Shown one piece after another: positions 33,165-47,085 of a stretch of 64,000 nt of DNA. The stretch is from Thysanoteuthis rhombus (lineage: Eukaryota > Mollusca > Cephalopoda > Oegopsida > Thysanoteuthidae). The stretch spans positions 36,857,825 to 36,921,824 of the forward strand of contig OY735215.1 of assembly GCA_963457665.1 (NCBI GenBank), given 5' to 3'. Within the stretch, counting starts at the first letter, position 1; every line of letters starts with the position of its first letter. The notes under the pieces are model-generated. The model saw only the letters and a program-made list of their open reading frames with translations, was not told the origin of the DNA and did not search any database. The position numbers and the translations under genes are program-made.

Positions 33165-33312
33165 AGAAATTAGTAACTCAATAGAAAGCGTCACGTGACC
33201 AAGTCTTTTGGTTGCATGCATGTCGTGTCGGGGGTGATCAATTGAAAAATTGGAATAAAGGGTGATCAATGAAAAAGTTTTTCCTCTCACCTGGATCATT
33301 AGGAAGTCTGAA
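33165..33312 (+). repeat. Dispersed repeat with CACGTGACC, copy 1
   Basis: The block AACTCAATAGAAAGCGTCAC, GTGACCAAG, TCTTTTGG and GGGGTGATCAA recurs at 52770-52880 and 60770-60830. Here only the left part of the element remains. The family contains an E-box CACGTG but no recognised coding part. Confidence 0.65.
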
Positions 33313-33479
33313 ACCTATATCTAAATGATGCGATTTCTGCATGTATATTTATTTGTCTGTATGTTTGATAACATACCAGAAAAATGCTCAGGGTATCGAT
33401 ATCATTAATATGCTCTGATTTCGAGAACTAAGCGATTTCTTGTTCAATTTGCAACTTGTTAATAATAGTGTGATGTCTG

Positions 33480-34926
33480 CGTTGGAGGCAAACAATCAAA
33501 GAAAGGAAAAGCTCTAAAACCAGAAAACATCACCATTGATCTAATCAAAAGAGCTGGTAAAGTTACCACTTTGAAACTTGCCATTCTATTGAACATGCCT
33601 TAAAGAGAGTAAAGTCTCAGAGGGTGGGAACAATGCAATAATAATATTGTTATATAAGAAAAGGAAGATTTGAATAACTACAGGCCAGTGAGCTCATTCC
33701 TCTGCATTTACAATTTTTTTTACTGAAATGGTCATCAACAGTATCACCAAAACGCTAGAAGAAAATCAACATCGGGAACAACCTGGCTTCAGGAGAAGCA
33801 ACTCGACCATCCAGAACCTACATTCGGTAAATCAACTGACAGAGAAAGCAGCAGCATATAAAATGCCACTCGCTGTAGTATTTGTTGATTTCAAAATGGC
33901 CTTCGACTCACTTGAAATCCTCAAGGTCATTGATGCAATTCGACAAGGAGTATTGCAACTATCTACTGACACGGTTGTTCCTTTATCAGGCTACGTAAAG
34001 ACTCTGATCCGTTTCAGCTCGAATATGGGTAAGATAAGGAGATACCAGCTCATCCAAACTCTTCACAGCCCACTACGAGATGAACTTCCAAAACCTAGAC
34101 CGGAAAAAATGAAGGAATCAGAATAAACTGCAAATACCAAAGCAACCTGAGTTTTGCTGACGATACCGTCCTTTCTGCAAAAAAAACTTTCATGGTCCCC
34201 GAAGATTCAAACTGAATGAAGGAAGCAAGAAAGTTGGTTTCCGCGTGAATTTTAGTGAAACAAATGTCATGTACAGCAATCATATTGAGAACAAAGACTC
34301 AACGATCAAAACTGAAAGAGCAGGACTGAAGGAAGTATACCACTGCATCTTCCTATGGCATCGGATCATGAAGCATCCCCCTCTAAAAAGATCAAGTAAA
34401 AATTGCACTAGGTTGGTAAAGCTTTCGACAGAGCAAGCTCAACGTCCAAAGATAAGAAAAAACCCGAATTAGTCTTAAAAAGAAGGGTGTACCACCAATG
34501 CATCCTCCTGGTAGTCATCTTTGGGGCTGAAAAATAGAACTTAACCACAAAGATTGACCCTCAAACTAAGAAACATGCAATGCACACAATACAAATTCAT
34601 GCTCAACGTCACATGGAGATATCGCAAGACAGCACAGTATATAAGAAGAAAACAGGAGTCAGAGGTATCATAGAATATATTTAGAAACTCAAATGACAAT
34701 GGGCTGGTCATGTAGCAAGAATGTCAGACAACTGCTGGACATCATGACTCACAACGTGGATCTTAAGAGATCATAAGGCAAACTGTGGCCGGCAGAAAAT
34801 AAGATGGTGTGACGAATTTGACAAGTTTAGAAAGTACTGACTCAGTGACGCCTGCGATAGAGAGGTTTAGCGAATCTTGGGGAAGATCTGTGTTTGACAA
34901 CAGATCCTAAAAAGCTGCTGCTGATG
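33480..34926 (+). mobile_element. LINE family A, copy 6, with reverse transcriptase
   Basis: The longest copy. Plus-strand frames give LNNYRPVSSFLCIY, then ITKTLEENQHREQPGFRRSN, LHSVNQLTEKAAAYKMPLAV and VFVDFKMAFDSLE (motif A, FxDFxxAFD), LFTA-like and LDRKK residues, and LSFADDTVLSAKK at about 34148-34187 (motif C, FADD). A worn C-terminal part follows (RISLKKKG, KLSTEQAQ, WAGHVARMS, WILRDH) up to a short GCTGATG tail. Part of the RT between motifs A and C is deleted. It encoded endonuclease and reverse transcriptase of an RTE-like element; the endonuclease part is absent. Multiple stops make it inactive. Confidence 0.85.
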
Positions 34927-35763
<837 letters not shown>

Positions 35764-36079
35764 CATTGAATATTTTTGTACATACTAACATATTTGTGAG
35801 TAAAGAGTATCGCCCATGAATTGAAACTCTGTTGCTCAAAATATTTCCTCGTAGAGGTGCACTAGTTTTGGAGAGCAACATATTTTTGGCAACCGTTTCA
35901 ATGTAGAATTCGATCATAAATAATACCTGATAACGTATATTTCAATTGTGTAATATTCCCCTGGAAATGATAAAATCTTGCTATGTTTGGTTGAAGAAAA
36001 ATAACTTGCTATGAAAAGTGGTGGGGAATGTACTAATTTATTGGCGACACTGTAAGTACGTTTACATGAGTACACACAC

Positions 36080-36083
36080 AAAC

Positions 36084-36167
<84 letters not shown>

Positions 36168-36220
36168 GGTTGTGTACATATGGGTTTGTACATACATGTT
36201 TCTGCATGCATAACTATGTA

Positions 36221-36276
<56 letters not shown>

Positions 36277-36430
36277 CATATATACATATATATATACATA
36301 TATATATATATATGTATATGTTTATATGTACTCACACATATTTGTGTGTGTATATATGTATACATATATGTATATAATACGTGTGCATGTGTGTATCTCT
36401 GCTTACACACACCCACACATACGTGTGCGT
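36080..36430. repeat. Long (TA)n-rich microsatellite region
   Basis: Pure TA tracts at about 36083-36163 and 36223-36312 plus interspersed CATA, TGTG and CACA units. Six reading frames over it are repeat-derived. Confidence 0.95.
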
Positions 36431-36842
36431 ATGTGTATTTTATGGCGTCATTTATTGAACAAACCTCCATCACTCGGAAACTCAATAGGGGCATTTATTG
36501 CAAGAGTGATATGAAAAACATCCCCAGTCACATAACTCTGAGTGAACCCAAGTGCTCTATTGCGTGGCCCACAGGTCACAGGGACAATCCCTCGTCCTTG
36601 TCTGTCGTGGTTTGAGTGTTTAGGCCAAAGGGTTCTGTTCACAGGCCGAACGACCTATTACGCCATTGATACGCGTCCTTGTCAACGGTATTACTCATTG
36701 TTATTGGATTTTTATTTCGTACTGCACGGTGTTCTCTATTTATTTATCACACTCCGTCTCGAGAGATATCACTGAGATGTAGGTCTGCGGTTAGAGGACA
36801 ATAATCTGCAGCAATAGTTCTTTGACTCCCAGGTCTCAGTAG
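36431..36842. other. No gene seen
   Basis: Frames at 36542-36775 (plus) and 36448-36642 (minus) are unrecognised. Confidence 0.4.
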
Positions 36843-37083
36843 GTGCCCAGGTATACACGTGTACTTAGCTTACAACAGTAGGACATTTACGAGATTCGTA
36901 CCCAATACCCTGTGCCCAGGTATACATGTATACTTAGCTTAGTTAGGCACAAGGCTACAACAGTAGGACATCCACGAGATTCGAACCCAATACCCTGTGC
37001 CAAGGTATACACGTGTACTTAGCTTAGTTTGGCACAAGGCTACAACAGTAGGACATCCATGAGAATCAAACCCAATACCCTAG
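36843..37083 (-). repeat. Tandem array with tRNA-like B box (69, 85, 84 bp)
   Basis: Units start at 36843, 36912 and 36997 with GTGCCCAGGTATACA or a close variant. On the minus strand each has a GGGTTCGAATCTCG-like B box (GGGTTTGATTCTCA in the third unit), and TAACTAAGCTAAGTATACA resembles an A box. The first unit lacks about 16 bases. The unit includes the palindrome GTATACATGTATAC. A tRNA-derived SINE that became tandem is a fair reading; a functional tRNA gene is not. Confidence 0.75.
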
Positions 37084-38689
<1,606 letters not shown>

Positions 38690-39330
38690 AATCGACGATT
38701 TTCTGGCTGGATTTCAGCTTTGTGAACAAAAAAGTCTACAGTGGCCAAATCCGGAGAGTATGTCTTGCGCTTCGCCAAACATTTTGGTCATCATTTTTTA
38801 CGTTTAAAATCATGCGACACAAACTTTTACAGATTCTTACTTCCTCGGAAACCTCAAGGGCAGTCTGGCGACAATTTCAACGGATCAAAACACATACTTT
38901 TTAGAATTTGATCGCCGTCCGTAGACGTGGAAGGACGCCTGGATTCGACATAATCTTTGACAGATGTTCTTCCCGATTTGAAACATTGGTACCATACGTA
39001 GCATTACGTACGGTTCAGACAATCCTCCCCATAGGCATGTTACAACATTAGAAAAGTCTACAAAAATTTTGTCCTAATTTGAAACAGAAGAATTTCACAC
39101 GAACACCCTGTTTTTCAAGATACTGTATTTTTCAACTTGGGGGGAAAACACCAAGCGCTCTACACACATTCACTTTGGCATGTGTTGCTAAAAGGCTAAC
39201 CAACGTTGCTTGATGCATTTTTTTCTTCATACAAAGTTGCTGCTACACGAAATTCCAGTCCGGTGCATGCTGAAACGTCACAAAGATTCGGTTTCTTTTT
39301 TGACACACTCGTGTATAACTGTTTTTAAGG
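38690..39330 (-). mobile_element. mariner-like transposase relic with internal deletion
   Basis: On the minus strand the N-terminal part reads, across frames, NRVFV, VKFFCFKLGQNF, GRIV, then GRTSVKDYVESRRPSTSTDG and DQI (39145-38915). This is the mariner DNA-binding region (VKFCFKLGK, YGEDCLSRT, GRTSVEDDERPGRPSTS). After a jump, KTYSPDLATVDFFVHKAEIQ and RRFQTIE follow (38800-38690), the segment around the last catalytic Asp (YSPDLAPxDFFLFPKLK). The middle with the GDE motif is missing. The 5' leader at 39160-39330 looks like the non-coding start of the element. Confidence 0.8.
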
Positions 39331-39924
39331 ATTCAAAAGAATTATAAATATCACGTATGATCCTAATTTAGAAATGTATATGCTTGTGTATGTAATTATG
39401 CCTGATCTGTAAGTGTGTGCATGTATGTGTGCGTGCATGTGTGTTTGAGTATGTGTGCGTGTGCGTGTGTGTATGTGCAGGTGCGTCCAGGTGTGTTGAT
39501 GTCCATGTATGTGTACAGGCTGATGCAAAAAAATGGAAATAAATGATAGATAAAAGGATTTATTTTCATAAAAAAATAACGTCCGTTTCTGTCTTGACAT
39601 CTTATACATCTCTCCATCTTCATCCTTCAGAAGTTGACGAGCTTCGTGCTATTTATATGCAGGGTGCCATTTCGTTGAAAATATATCGTTTTACATAGGC
39701 GGACGAGCCAGAAATAAAAGAGTTCCCACACGCCCATGTTGAAATTACGGAAGACTGTTTAAAAGATTGAATGTAGGAAAGACTATTTATGGAGAATAGC
39801 TTTCGTCTTTCATATCATTAGAGCTAAAATATGAAAATATTGTAAAAATCATTTACAGTATAAAGTTGATGATCACTGTTTTTTTTTCTCATTTTCTTTG
39901 TTCATGTATGTATGTGTGGCGGAA
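39331..39924. other. No gene seen; TG-rich patch at 39380-39515
   Basis: Imperfect TGTG/TGCG repeats give His/Thr-rich minus-strand frames. Otherwise nothing recognised. Confidence 0.5.
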
Positions 39925-39926
39925 GG

Positions 39927-40011
<85 letters not shown>

Positions 40012-40104
40012 GCATATATATATATATATATATATATATGAGATGGGCATAGGTATTTATATATATATATATATAAGTAAAATGCGCATGTATATGTATC
40101 AATG

Positions 40105-40192
<88 letters not shown>

Positions 40193-40205
40193 TATTTATG
40201 TATAT
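39925..40205. repeat. Long (TA)n-rich microsatellite region
   Basis: Pure TA tracts at about 39927-40005, 40014-40039, 40057-40074 and 40109-40186, separated by short unique pieces such as GAGATGGGCATAGG. Confidence 0.95.
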
Positions 40206-41154
40206 ATTGGGCGTAGAACGATGGTTGGCTAGCTCGTTAAAAGTTCTGCTGGTGAAGTCAATTTGATCCATACAGGGCGCCAAACTCCTCCTGCAATATG
40301 CCAGACTGGATTGACAAACCACAGTCGATCTCTCACACTTTTATGCAAACATATGTAAATACAGGTTTTCCCCACGATCTGGAAGGAGGGCGTTTCTATA
40401 AACATATTCCGTAAGCCGAAATGGCATAAAACAAAAAAGCAATTGCAATCAATATAACTTAAAAGAGTTTTAGCGTCCCCACCAAATGGTAATTATGATA
40501 TGTTGGACTAAGTCGTGAGATTTTGGGATAATAAAAGGTACGGGAGACTTAGACACAAGAGTGATAGCAGATGAGGGTACATGCTGCTTCTATAATGTTC
40601 CACTGAAAGACAGACGTTTAACGCTATTTTCAATTTTTGCCATTTTTGTAAAAGAGGAAACAAGACATGAAGCGAACCTTTGAAAAACGTGGGATACTTG
40701 TCAATCGAAGCAGAAACGTATAGAATAATTAAAGTGTCAGTGTTTATATTTTAATGGAGAGGTAGGACCATTCAAAGCCCATTACTGGAACAATTCCAAA
40801 CTGCAAACTGTCCAACTCAGCCAGCATACCTTAAATTGCTTTCATAATTTCGAGTTTTAAACGTTGAAAAAAAAAAGAAGACAAAGGAATGGTATTTGGA
40901 TGTTAGTTCCTGGAAATGATTTCCTTTTAGTGAATGAATGCTGATCACATTTTTTGCAAAGAAAAAACTCATAGAATGAGTTATTTGTACGATTACCATA
41001 AACAAAAAGAAAGACGGCGATTTAGAAAAACAACCGTTTGAACTAAAATATTAATAAACAAATGAAATGAAACGATTTTTAGCTTTTTACACAAAAAAGA
41101 TACGTAGGATATATAAAGAAATGTGACAAAGCGAATTGCATAGCTTTGAAATCA
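40206..41154. other. No gene seen
   Basis: Nothing recognised on either strand. Confidence 0.4.
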
Positions 41155-41520
41155 AAATGGAGATCTAATCAAAAGATTGGCTCCCAAACTAAAAACTATG
41201 CAATGTGCGCAAAAGAGAATCGTGCTTAACATCAAGTGGTGAGATCACGAGACAGAACAGTGTATAAAAGAAAAACAGTCGTTAGAGATATTTAGAATAC
41301 ATCAAGAAACTCAAATGGCAATTAGCAGGCCACGTTGCAAGAATGTCAAACAACCGCTGGACCTAACAACTCACAACTTGGATCCACAGAGATCATATGC
41401 GAGATTGTGGTGGGTAAAAAAAAAAATGAGATGGCAGGACGACTTAGACAGGTTTTGGAATCGGTATCGCGACGCCCACGATCAAAATGTTTGGCAATTC
41501 CTACGGAGGATCTATGTTTA
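41155..41520 (+). mobile_element. LINE family A, copy 7
   Basis: The plus strand gives LTSNQKIGSQTKNYAMCAKENR-type remnants, then KLKWQLAGHVARMSNNRWT, DPQRS and RWQDDLDRFWNRYRDAHDQN over frameshifts, and ends at the RRIYV-like end of ORF2. The (GAT)n tail is lost. Strongly decayed. Confidence 0.8.
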
Positions 41521-42939
41521 ATCTTTTTGTACTCAATCATGTTTCCCCATTTATTGAAATCAGAAAATATGAAAAGTAAAATAAATTTCGTTCGAGGTAT
41601 GCATTTTATTTGTTTGTAATAAATAAATACTAACACAACTGAGGAGTAATAAACACACAACAAGCATGTGTATATGTACTAAGTAGATCTTCAATTTAAA
41701 TAGTGCTTGATACCATCGATAGATCGGTTATAACATGAGTGAAGATTTTATCACTTGTTCATTGCATATCCTACTTTCTGTTTCACTTAAAAAGATTTTC
41801 AAATGAACAATTTATGAATCTTTTAACAGTGGAACGAATTTAGAATATGTAATGAATCCTTGAAAAAAAATCTGTGTGTATTAGTAATATACTAAAATGT
41901 ACATTCGTATAATTCATCCGTATGTAAATGATCACGTCATTTTTTACGGGTGCTTTGCTAGAAGAACCATTATGTGTATCCCTGAAGATCCAGTCCAATG
42001 CTCTTACTACTTAACTGCCGCACATCATCCTACGTAACAACCTTCATGAGAAAACAATGCACTTGTCGTGTCTCAGCAGTTGAGAATCGATGTTTTCATT
42101 TCTACTTACGGTGTTGTTGCAGACAGTTACCTTTTATAGATTTATTGTAATGAAACACACTGTCTTCACTTTTTCGAGCACAATTGAATTTGTTCGAAAA
42201 TCTCAACGATTCCGCCTCAGAATTTTGAGTGTTTTGATTCTCACAGCCGCCCCTGGCGATATTCAACTGAAATAACAAGATATCACTTCCTCGTTGTTCA
42301 GTAACTTATTCTCTCTTCCGCCTTGCAACATTCTTATTACCGAAAATATTTTTCTTGTTTGAAGATTGTCTTACAAAATTTTATCTATTATTTGTAATAT
42401 TTTAAAACCCCTTTCCCCCCTATGGAATAGAATTGAGTTTATACCCTTGGATTATGTTAAAAAAAAATGTAGCAACACAATCATAAATTTGCTATTCTAA
42501 GTGTCTCGCATTTTTTTCAACTGGGAATTTACTTGTAAATCGTTTACAATGATTTCGTTTTGAGTGTTTAACGAAGTCGAAATCTCAGGTCCCAATACGT
42601 TTGAGAAACGTGCATGTAACTGCTACTCAACATGCTAAAGAATCCGAAAAGAATCCAGCCATTTTGTATATCTCGAGAACCGATTACGTGGCCCTTGTGT
42701 AATTTGGCAACCAATCGGAGAGACTTTATTGTATGAATGTGATCAGAGACTTTCCCAAGGGGATTAAATTGTCGGCAGTGAGATGCCATAAAGTTAGCTT
42801 GAGTTCTGTGTGACCGCTGCATCCACAATGAGCCTCTTGCATTGTTATCCTTTTGGTAAAAAATCGTATCACAAAAGTATCCCCCGACCGTTCAAATATG
42901 ACTTCATTCGACTTCTAGCTTTTCATCTAAGAGATTTCA
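41521..42939. other. No gene seen
   Basis: An 86-residue minus-strand frame at 42568-42828 is open and unrecognised. The rest is AT-rich. Confidence 0.4.
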
Positions 42940-43155
42940 GCCCGTGGATGAAATAAAGTGACGAGGTAACTGATTGATATCCTGAAATTGGACAGTGCAG
43001 ACTGTTTAAAAAAAATGAAAAGGGCACTGAGATGAGTGTGAGGCCCCGAGGGGAATACTTTGAAACGGACTAAGGCACCCTTGTCTTCGGGATGCTATTT
43101 TTCGTTAGTATCAAATGATCCGATACTTTACGGATATATTTCGTATTTTTCAGTA
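42940..43155 (+). mobile_element. mariner-like transposase C-terminus
   Basis: Plus-strand frames give DEIKVTR, LIDI, DSADCLKKMKRALR and then GEYFETD, matching the mariner end (CFEKWKxRWxxC, GEYFEG). The following 3' DNA (AAAGGCACC..CTATTTTTCGTTAGTATC type) parallels the 3' end at 20.8 kb. Confidence 0.65.
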
Positions 43156-43197
43156 TCAGGTCTTTTTAATCAACGAGTTCTGATTCATTACGACTAA

Positions 43198-43760
43198 AAT
43201 CATCGTCATCTCCATCCTTTTAGAGTCCGTCGTTAGACATAGATCTTCCCCAAGATTCGTCAGACCTCTTTTTATCATGGGCATCATGGAGCCAGCATTT
43301 TCTGAATTTGTTTAGCTCGTCATGCCATCTTACTTTCTATCGGCCACAATTTAGCTTATGATCTCTGGGGATCCACGTTGTGAGTTGGGATGTCTAGCTG
43401 TTATCTGACATTCTCGCAACATCTCCAGTCCATTGCCATTTGGGTTTTCTATTGGTTTCTATTTCTCGGTAAGATGTTTTTTCTCTAATATACTGTGTGG
43501 TCTTGTGATCTCTCCATGTGACGTTGAGCATGATTCTCTCATGTGCACGTTGCATGGTACTCAGTTTGAGGGTCAATCTTTTGGTCAGGTTCCATGTTTC
43601 AGCTCCATATGTTACTTTTTGGAGGATGCATTGGTTGTAAATCCTCCTTTTTAGGACTAGTGGGAATTCCTTGTTCTCGAGAGTCGAGCTTGCTCTACCG
43701 AAAACTTTGCCAACCTAGTGAGATTCTTCGTTTTATATCTTCTTCTCTTGAGGATAGCAC
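43198..43760 (-). mobile_element. LINE family A, copy 8
   Basis: The minus strand reads MTLKLSTMQRAHERIMLNVT, WRDHKTTQYIREKT, RKPKWQWTGDVARMSDNS and, below this, WIPRDHK, RFRKC and GKIYV-type remnants up to the ORF end. Upstream it has the KNKEFPLVLKRR-like segment. The 60-residue open part is a remnant, not a gene. Confidence 0.85.
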
Positions 43761-44557
43761 TCCTTATTAATAGTTTTACACTACGGACGACAAGCTCTCA
43801 TTAGGTTCTGAGTTACTTCTTGCAGATTTATTTTCCAATTACGTTAATGGAAATATGAATGCAAAGACTCGTAAGTTTATTTTGAATAATGGTCCCTGAA
43901 TGATTCCGGGCAACTTCAAACCACCTTGCAAATTAACGATGAAGTATGAATAAAAAAAACAAATTCTTTTCATTCTCGATTATAGCGGTACCATTTTTAA
44001 TTGTTGGGTGCGTATGAATCGGGGAGAATGATTTATTGTTCTCACTTTAAGTGTTAATAAAGTGTCAGATAATGTCCTCTGTTATCACGTGATTTACTTC
44101 AATGGGCACGCGACAGACTGATGAGAAGTGGTCCGAATGAGGTTGCCTGATATTGAAGAAGGACAGCAAAAGCAAAACAAAGATTAAAAATAGTACGTTC
44201 TTGAGGGGGAATAAATCAGTGCAATCAGTATTCTAAATTTGTGGGTGCTAGTTGGTGCATAATGTACGCAGAGTTTTCTTTGTTTATGTCTGTAGACTCC
44301 TTGTGGAGCATAGGACTGCAACCACTCTGTTGTGGTTATAGTAGCACACGGGTTTTTCTACAGGCTGGAGTTGATAGCTCAACGCCCGACCCCCATTCGC
44401 ATGGCGACTACCAAACAGTAGTTTTTTTATGATAGAGTAACCTTCTCGGTCTACGCCCGTAAAATAGAGATAACCTCTGTTTTAAAAATGGACAATTGTC
44501 TCTCCCTTGAAAGAAAAACAGAATAAATTTAATAGTTGAATTGTTTTCATTTGTTCA
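43761..44557. other. No gene seen
   Basis: The frame at 44241-44432 is unrecognised; nothing else supported. Confidence 0.4.
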
Positions 44558-44760
44558 CCGTTTTTAACATCGAATGGGCGAGTGAAATGTTGGTTGTTTG
44601 TGTGGGGATAGAACTGTTTTTATTTATTTTATTTGTGCTCCGTTTTTAACACCGAGTGGGCGAGTGTGTGAAACGTTAACAGTTTGTAATGAAATTAAGT
44701 TGTTTTTATTTTATCAGTGAGCCGTTTTTATATCGAGTTGGAGAGTGCTTTTTCTGTTTC
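44558..44760. repeat. 82-bp tandem repeat, about 2.5 units
   Basis: CCGTTTTTA starts units at 44558, 44640 and 44722, an exact 82-base period. Each continues as (A/T)CATCGA(A/G)T(G/T)GG(C/A)GAGTG. A similar segment, TCAACATCGAATTAGCGAGT, lies inside the hAT MITE near 1990. Confidence 0.8.
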
Positions 44761-44934
44761 AACTGTTCAAAAAATGGAGACGAGTTGGTTTTAAGGCTAA
44801 TAAGAGTTATTTTCATTGTATGGACACATTCAACGAACCAAACACATTATCTTAGATGGACTGCCTTACAGGGCAAAAGTCATCCTTTGCCTTGTCATTG
44901 GCAGAAAGAAGTGGGCAGTGAACGTAAACAACCT

Positions 44935-45005
44935 CGACCAGAATGTGAACTCGGCTGACGATTTCAATTTTCTGGGCTAGTAACCGTTACACCACCCGCA
45001 ATACA
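44935..45005 (-). repeat. tRNA-derived SINE head
   Basis: The minus strand has GGGTGGTGTAACGGTTACTA (A box), and GAGTTCACATTCTGGTCGAG where a B box should be. The order and bases resemble the head at 57885-57960. Confidence 0.5.
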
Positions 45006-45647
45006 CAGACTACTATAAATGGAATGAAGGATTTCTTTCGTTTCGTTTTTTTTTTATTAACTATTTCCCTACAGATTATTAATTGTGAGCAGTCAGGAAG
45101 TAAAGCACAATGCTGAAATGAATCAAGCTGTCTCATTCTGTTCAACAGACATCCCTACCATGCAAATAGTTAGCGGAATCATATATGCAAAAGGCAACCA
45201 AGAATCGATCCAATTGAAAAGAACACATCCTAACTTGATGAATAAAAATGTAGTTATGATTTGATCAAAAGTTTCTTTGACTTAATCATAACTGAGATAA
45301 CTACATCGAAAACTTTAACAGAGGAAGTGAACAAGCTTATCTCACAGACCATTCGCAAATGTAGCGAGTTAATTTCTTATTGTGTGTCTCCCTACTGCGA
45401 CCTTAGGTCAGATGTTTCTTTCCAACAATCGTCAGATAGAGCCCGATATCATAACCTCATAATCTTCTTATATAATAGGCCAGATGTATGCTTCTATTTT
45501 TTTCATTTGTGACGAGAGGTGACTATTAAATACTAATCTAAAAGTAATCTGCCTAATTTTTTTCCCTTGCAAATGCGTTAAAAAAACCGGGTTCATTCTG
45601 GTTAGACATAAACAAGAAAACGCACAGCAACGTAATTCTTTTTATTT
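45006..45647. other. No gene seen
   Basis: An 83-residue frame (45261-45512) starts in AT-rich DNA. It has a plausible helix-like composition but no recognised motif. A host exon cannot be excluded. Confidence 0.35.
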
Positions 45648-46300
45648 ATCAGACCCTTCTATCATGGGCGTCACGGAGCCAATACCGTATGAACTTGTCT
45701 AGTTCGTCACGCCATTTCATATTTTACCTGCCGCATTTTTACATTTGTGAGTCAGGATGTCCAGCGGTTGTCTGACATTCTTGAAAAAAAGCCAACCCAT
45801 TGCCATTTTATTTTTTTTCCTAATGGTTCCTAAGATATCTCAGACTACTGCCTTCTCTTTAATTTACTGCACTGTCTCATCTCCCAATGTGAAGTCAAGC
45901 AAATTGGTTCTCTCAAATGCACGTTGTATGGTTCTCAGCTTGAAGGTCGATCTTTAGGTTAGTTTCCACATTTTAGCCCCATAAGTGACTATCGAGTGGA
46001 TGCAATGGTCGCATATCCCCCCCCCCACTTTTTAAAGGACTAATGGAGTTTTTTGTTGTTTAAGGTTGGCTGGCTATACCGAAAGCTCTGCCAACCTAGA
46101 GTGATTTTGTGCTCCATTTTTTCTTCTTTTGAGGATTTAATGGATATTCGTTGTCCTCGGTAGATGTAGTGGTCTACTTTCTCTAGCTCCCCGGCTTCTA
46201 TTCTGATCGTTTTGCCTTTGTCCCCCACATGTTTTTGGTGTGCACGGCATTTGTTTGCTGAAGTTCATGTAAAATTCTACTTAACTACAAATAAATAATG
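45648..46300 (-). mobile_element. LINE family A, copy 9, cut by the assembly gap
   Basis: The minus strand gives MGDKGKTIRIEAGELEKVDH, YIYRGQRISIKSSKEEKMEH, KITLGWQSF (46228-46080), then further 3' remnants of the C-terminal part to 45648. It preserves the part just after the RT with its normal orientation and so serves as reference for the rearranged 5' segments of copies 1 and 2. The element probably continues across the gap. Confidence 0.85.
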
Positions 46301-46500
46301 NNNNNNNNNNNNNNNNNNNNNNNNNNNNNNNNNNNNNNNNNNNNNNNNNNNNNNNNNNNNNNNNNNNNNNNNNNNNNNNNNNNNNNNNNNNNNNNNNNNN
46401 NNNNNNNNNNNNNNNNNNNNNNNNNNNNNNNNNNNNNNNNNNNNNNNNNNNNNNNNNNNNNNNNNNNNNNNNNNNNNNNNNNNNNNNNNNNNNNNNNNNN
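46301..46500. other. Assembly gap, 200 N
   Basis: Exactly 200 undefined bases, a fixed scaffolding-gap size. The true distance and even the adjacency of the two sides are not known. Reading frames over the N-run are meaningless. Confidence 0.99.
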
Positions 46501-47027
46501 ATAATTTAAATTTTGACATGAGTATGTATGTATAGGAAAAACATAGTTTTCATAGGGGCTACTGCAATAACCAGAAGGCAGTATCAATAAAAAGGTACAC
46601 AGGACACTTCCTAGGCTCGACAAAAGACAGATCGATGGATTAAAGGACCATGAAATGAATGAAATCAGAAAGATAGGGATTTTTTGTTAATCAATGTTGG
46701 ATAAAAAGGAAATTATATCTATCAGATTGTTATATGCATTGATAAAAATTTCAATTGAGATTATTGCAAGCATGAGTAAATACTTCACACACATACTCAC
46801 ACTTATATATATATAGAGAGAGAAGTGTGCAAAAGTTTCCGGTGAAAAAGCAGTATTTAGTCATTAGTTGAAGAAAAGAGCCTTAAGAAATTTTCCACGC
46901 ACCCCACACGCCCACGTAGATACATGGTATTTTAAAATATTGAGCACTATCACGATAGATGAAGCAACTCCTAAAAACTATACATATATATATATATAAG
47001 ATTTACAAGAATATATATCAAGTTAAT
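46501..47027. other. No gene seen
   Basis: Small TA/GA patches near 46806-46822 and 46984-46998. Nothing else recognised. Confidence 0.4.
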
Positions 47028-47085
47028 GTCAACATTTCGTGCCTAACGCACTCTTCAGCAATCGGCAATTAAACATGTCTGATTA
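47028..47085 (-). other. Hammerhead-ribozyme-like fold
   Basis: On the minus strand ACAUGU, U, then UAAU-UGCCG-AUUG, CUGAAGA, GUGC-GUUAG-GCAC, GAA, AUGUUG can be drawn as a minimal hammerhead. Stem III is ACAUGU with AUGUUG (A-U, two G-U wobbles, then A-U). The cleavage triplet would be GUU. Stem I has four pairs, the core CUGANGA and GAA is intact, and stem II is a perfect four-base-pair stem with canonical G-C closing. Weak points are the wobbles in stem III and the lack of visible loop-loop contacts. Activity is not shown. Confidence 0.45.

Noticed and set aside
45261-45512. 83-residue frame as a host exon
   Set aside because: Open and not repeat-like, but there are no clear splice signals or motifs; left as unknown.
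46277-46623. Frames made of X residues
   Set aside because: They run through the N-gap.
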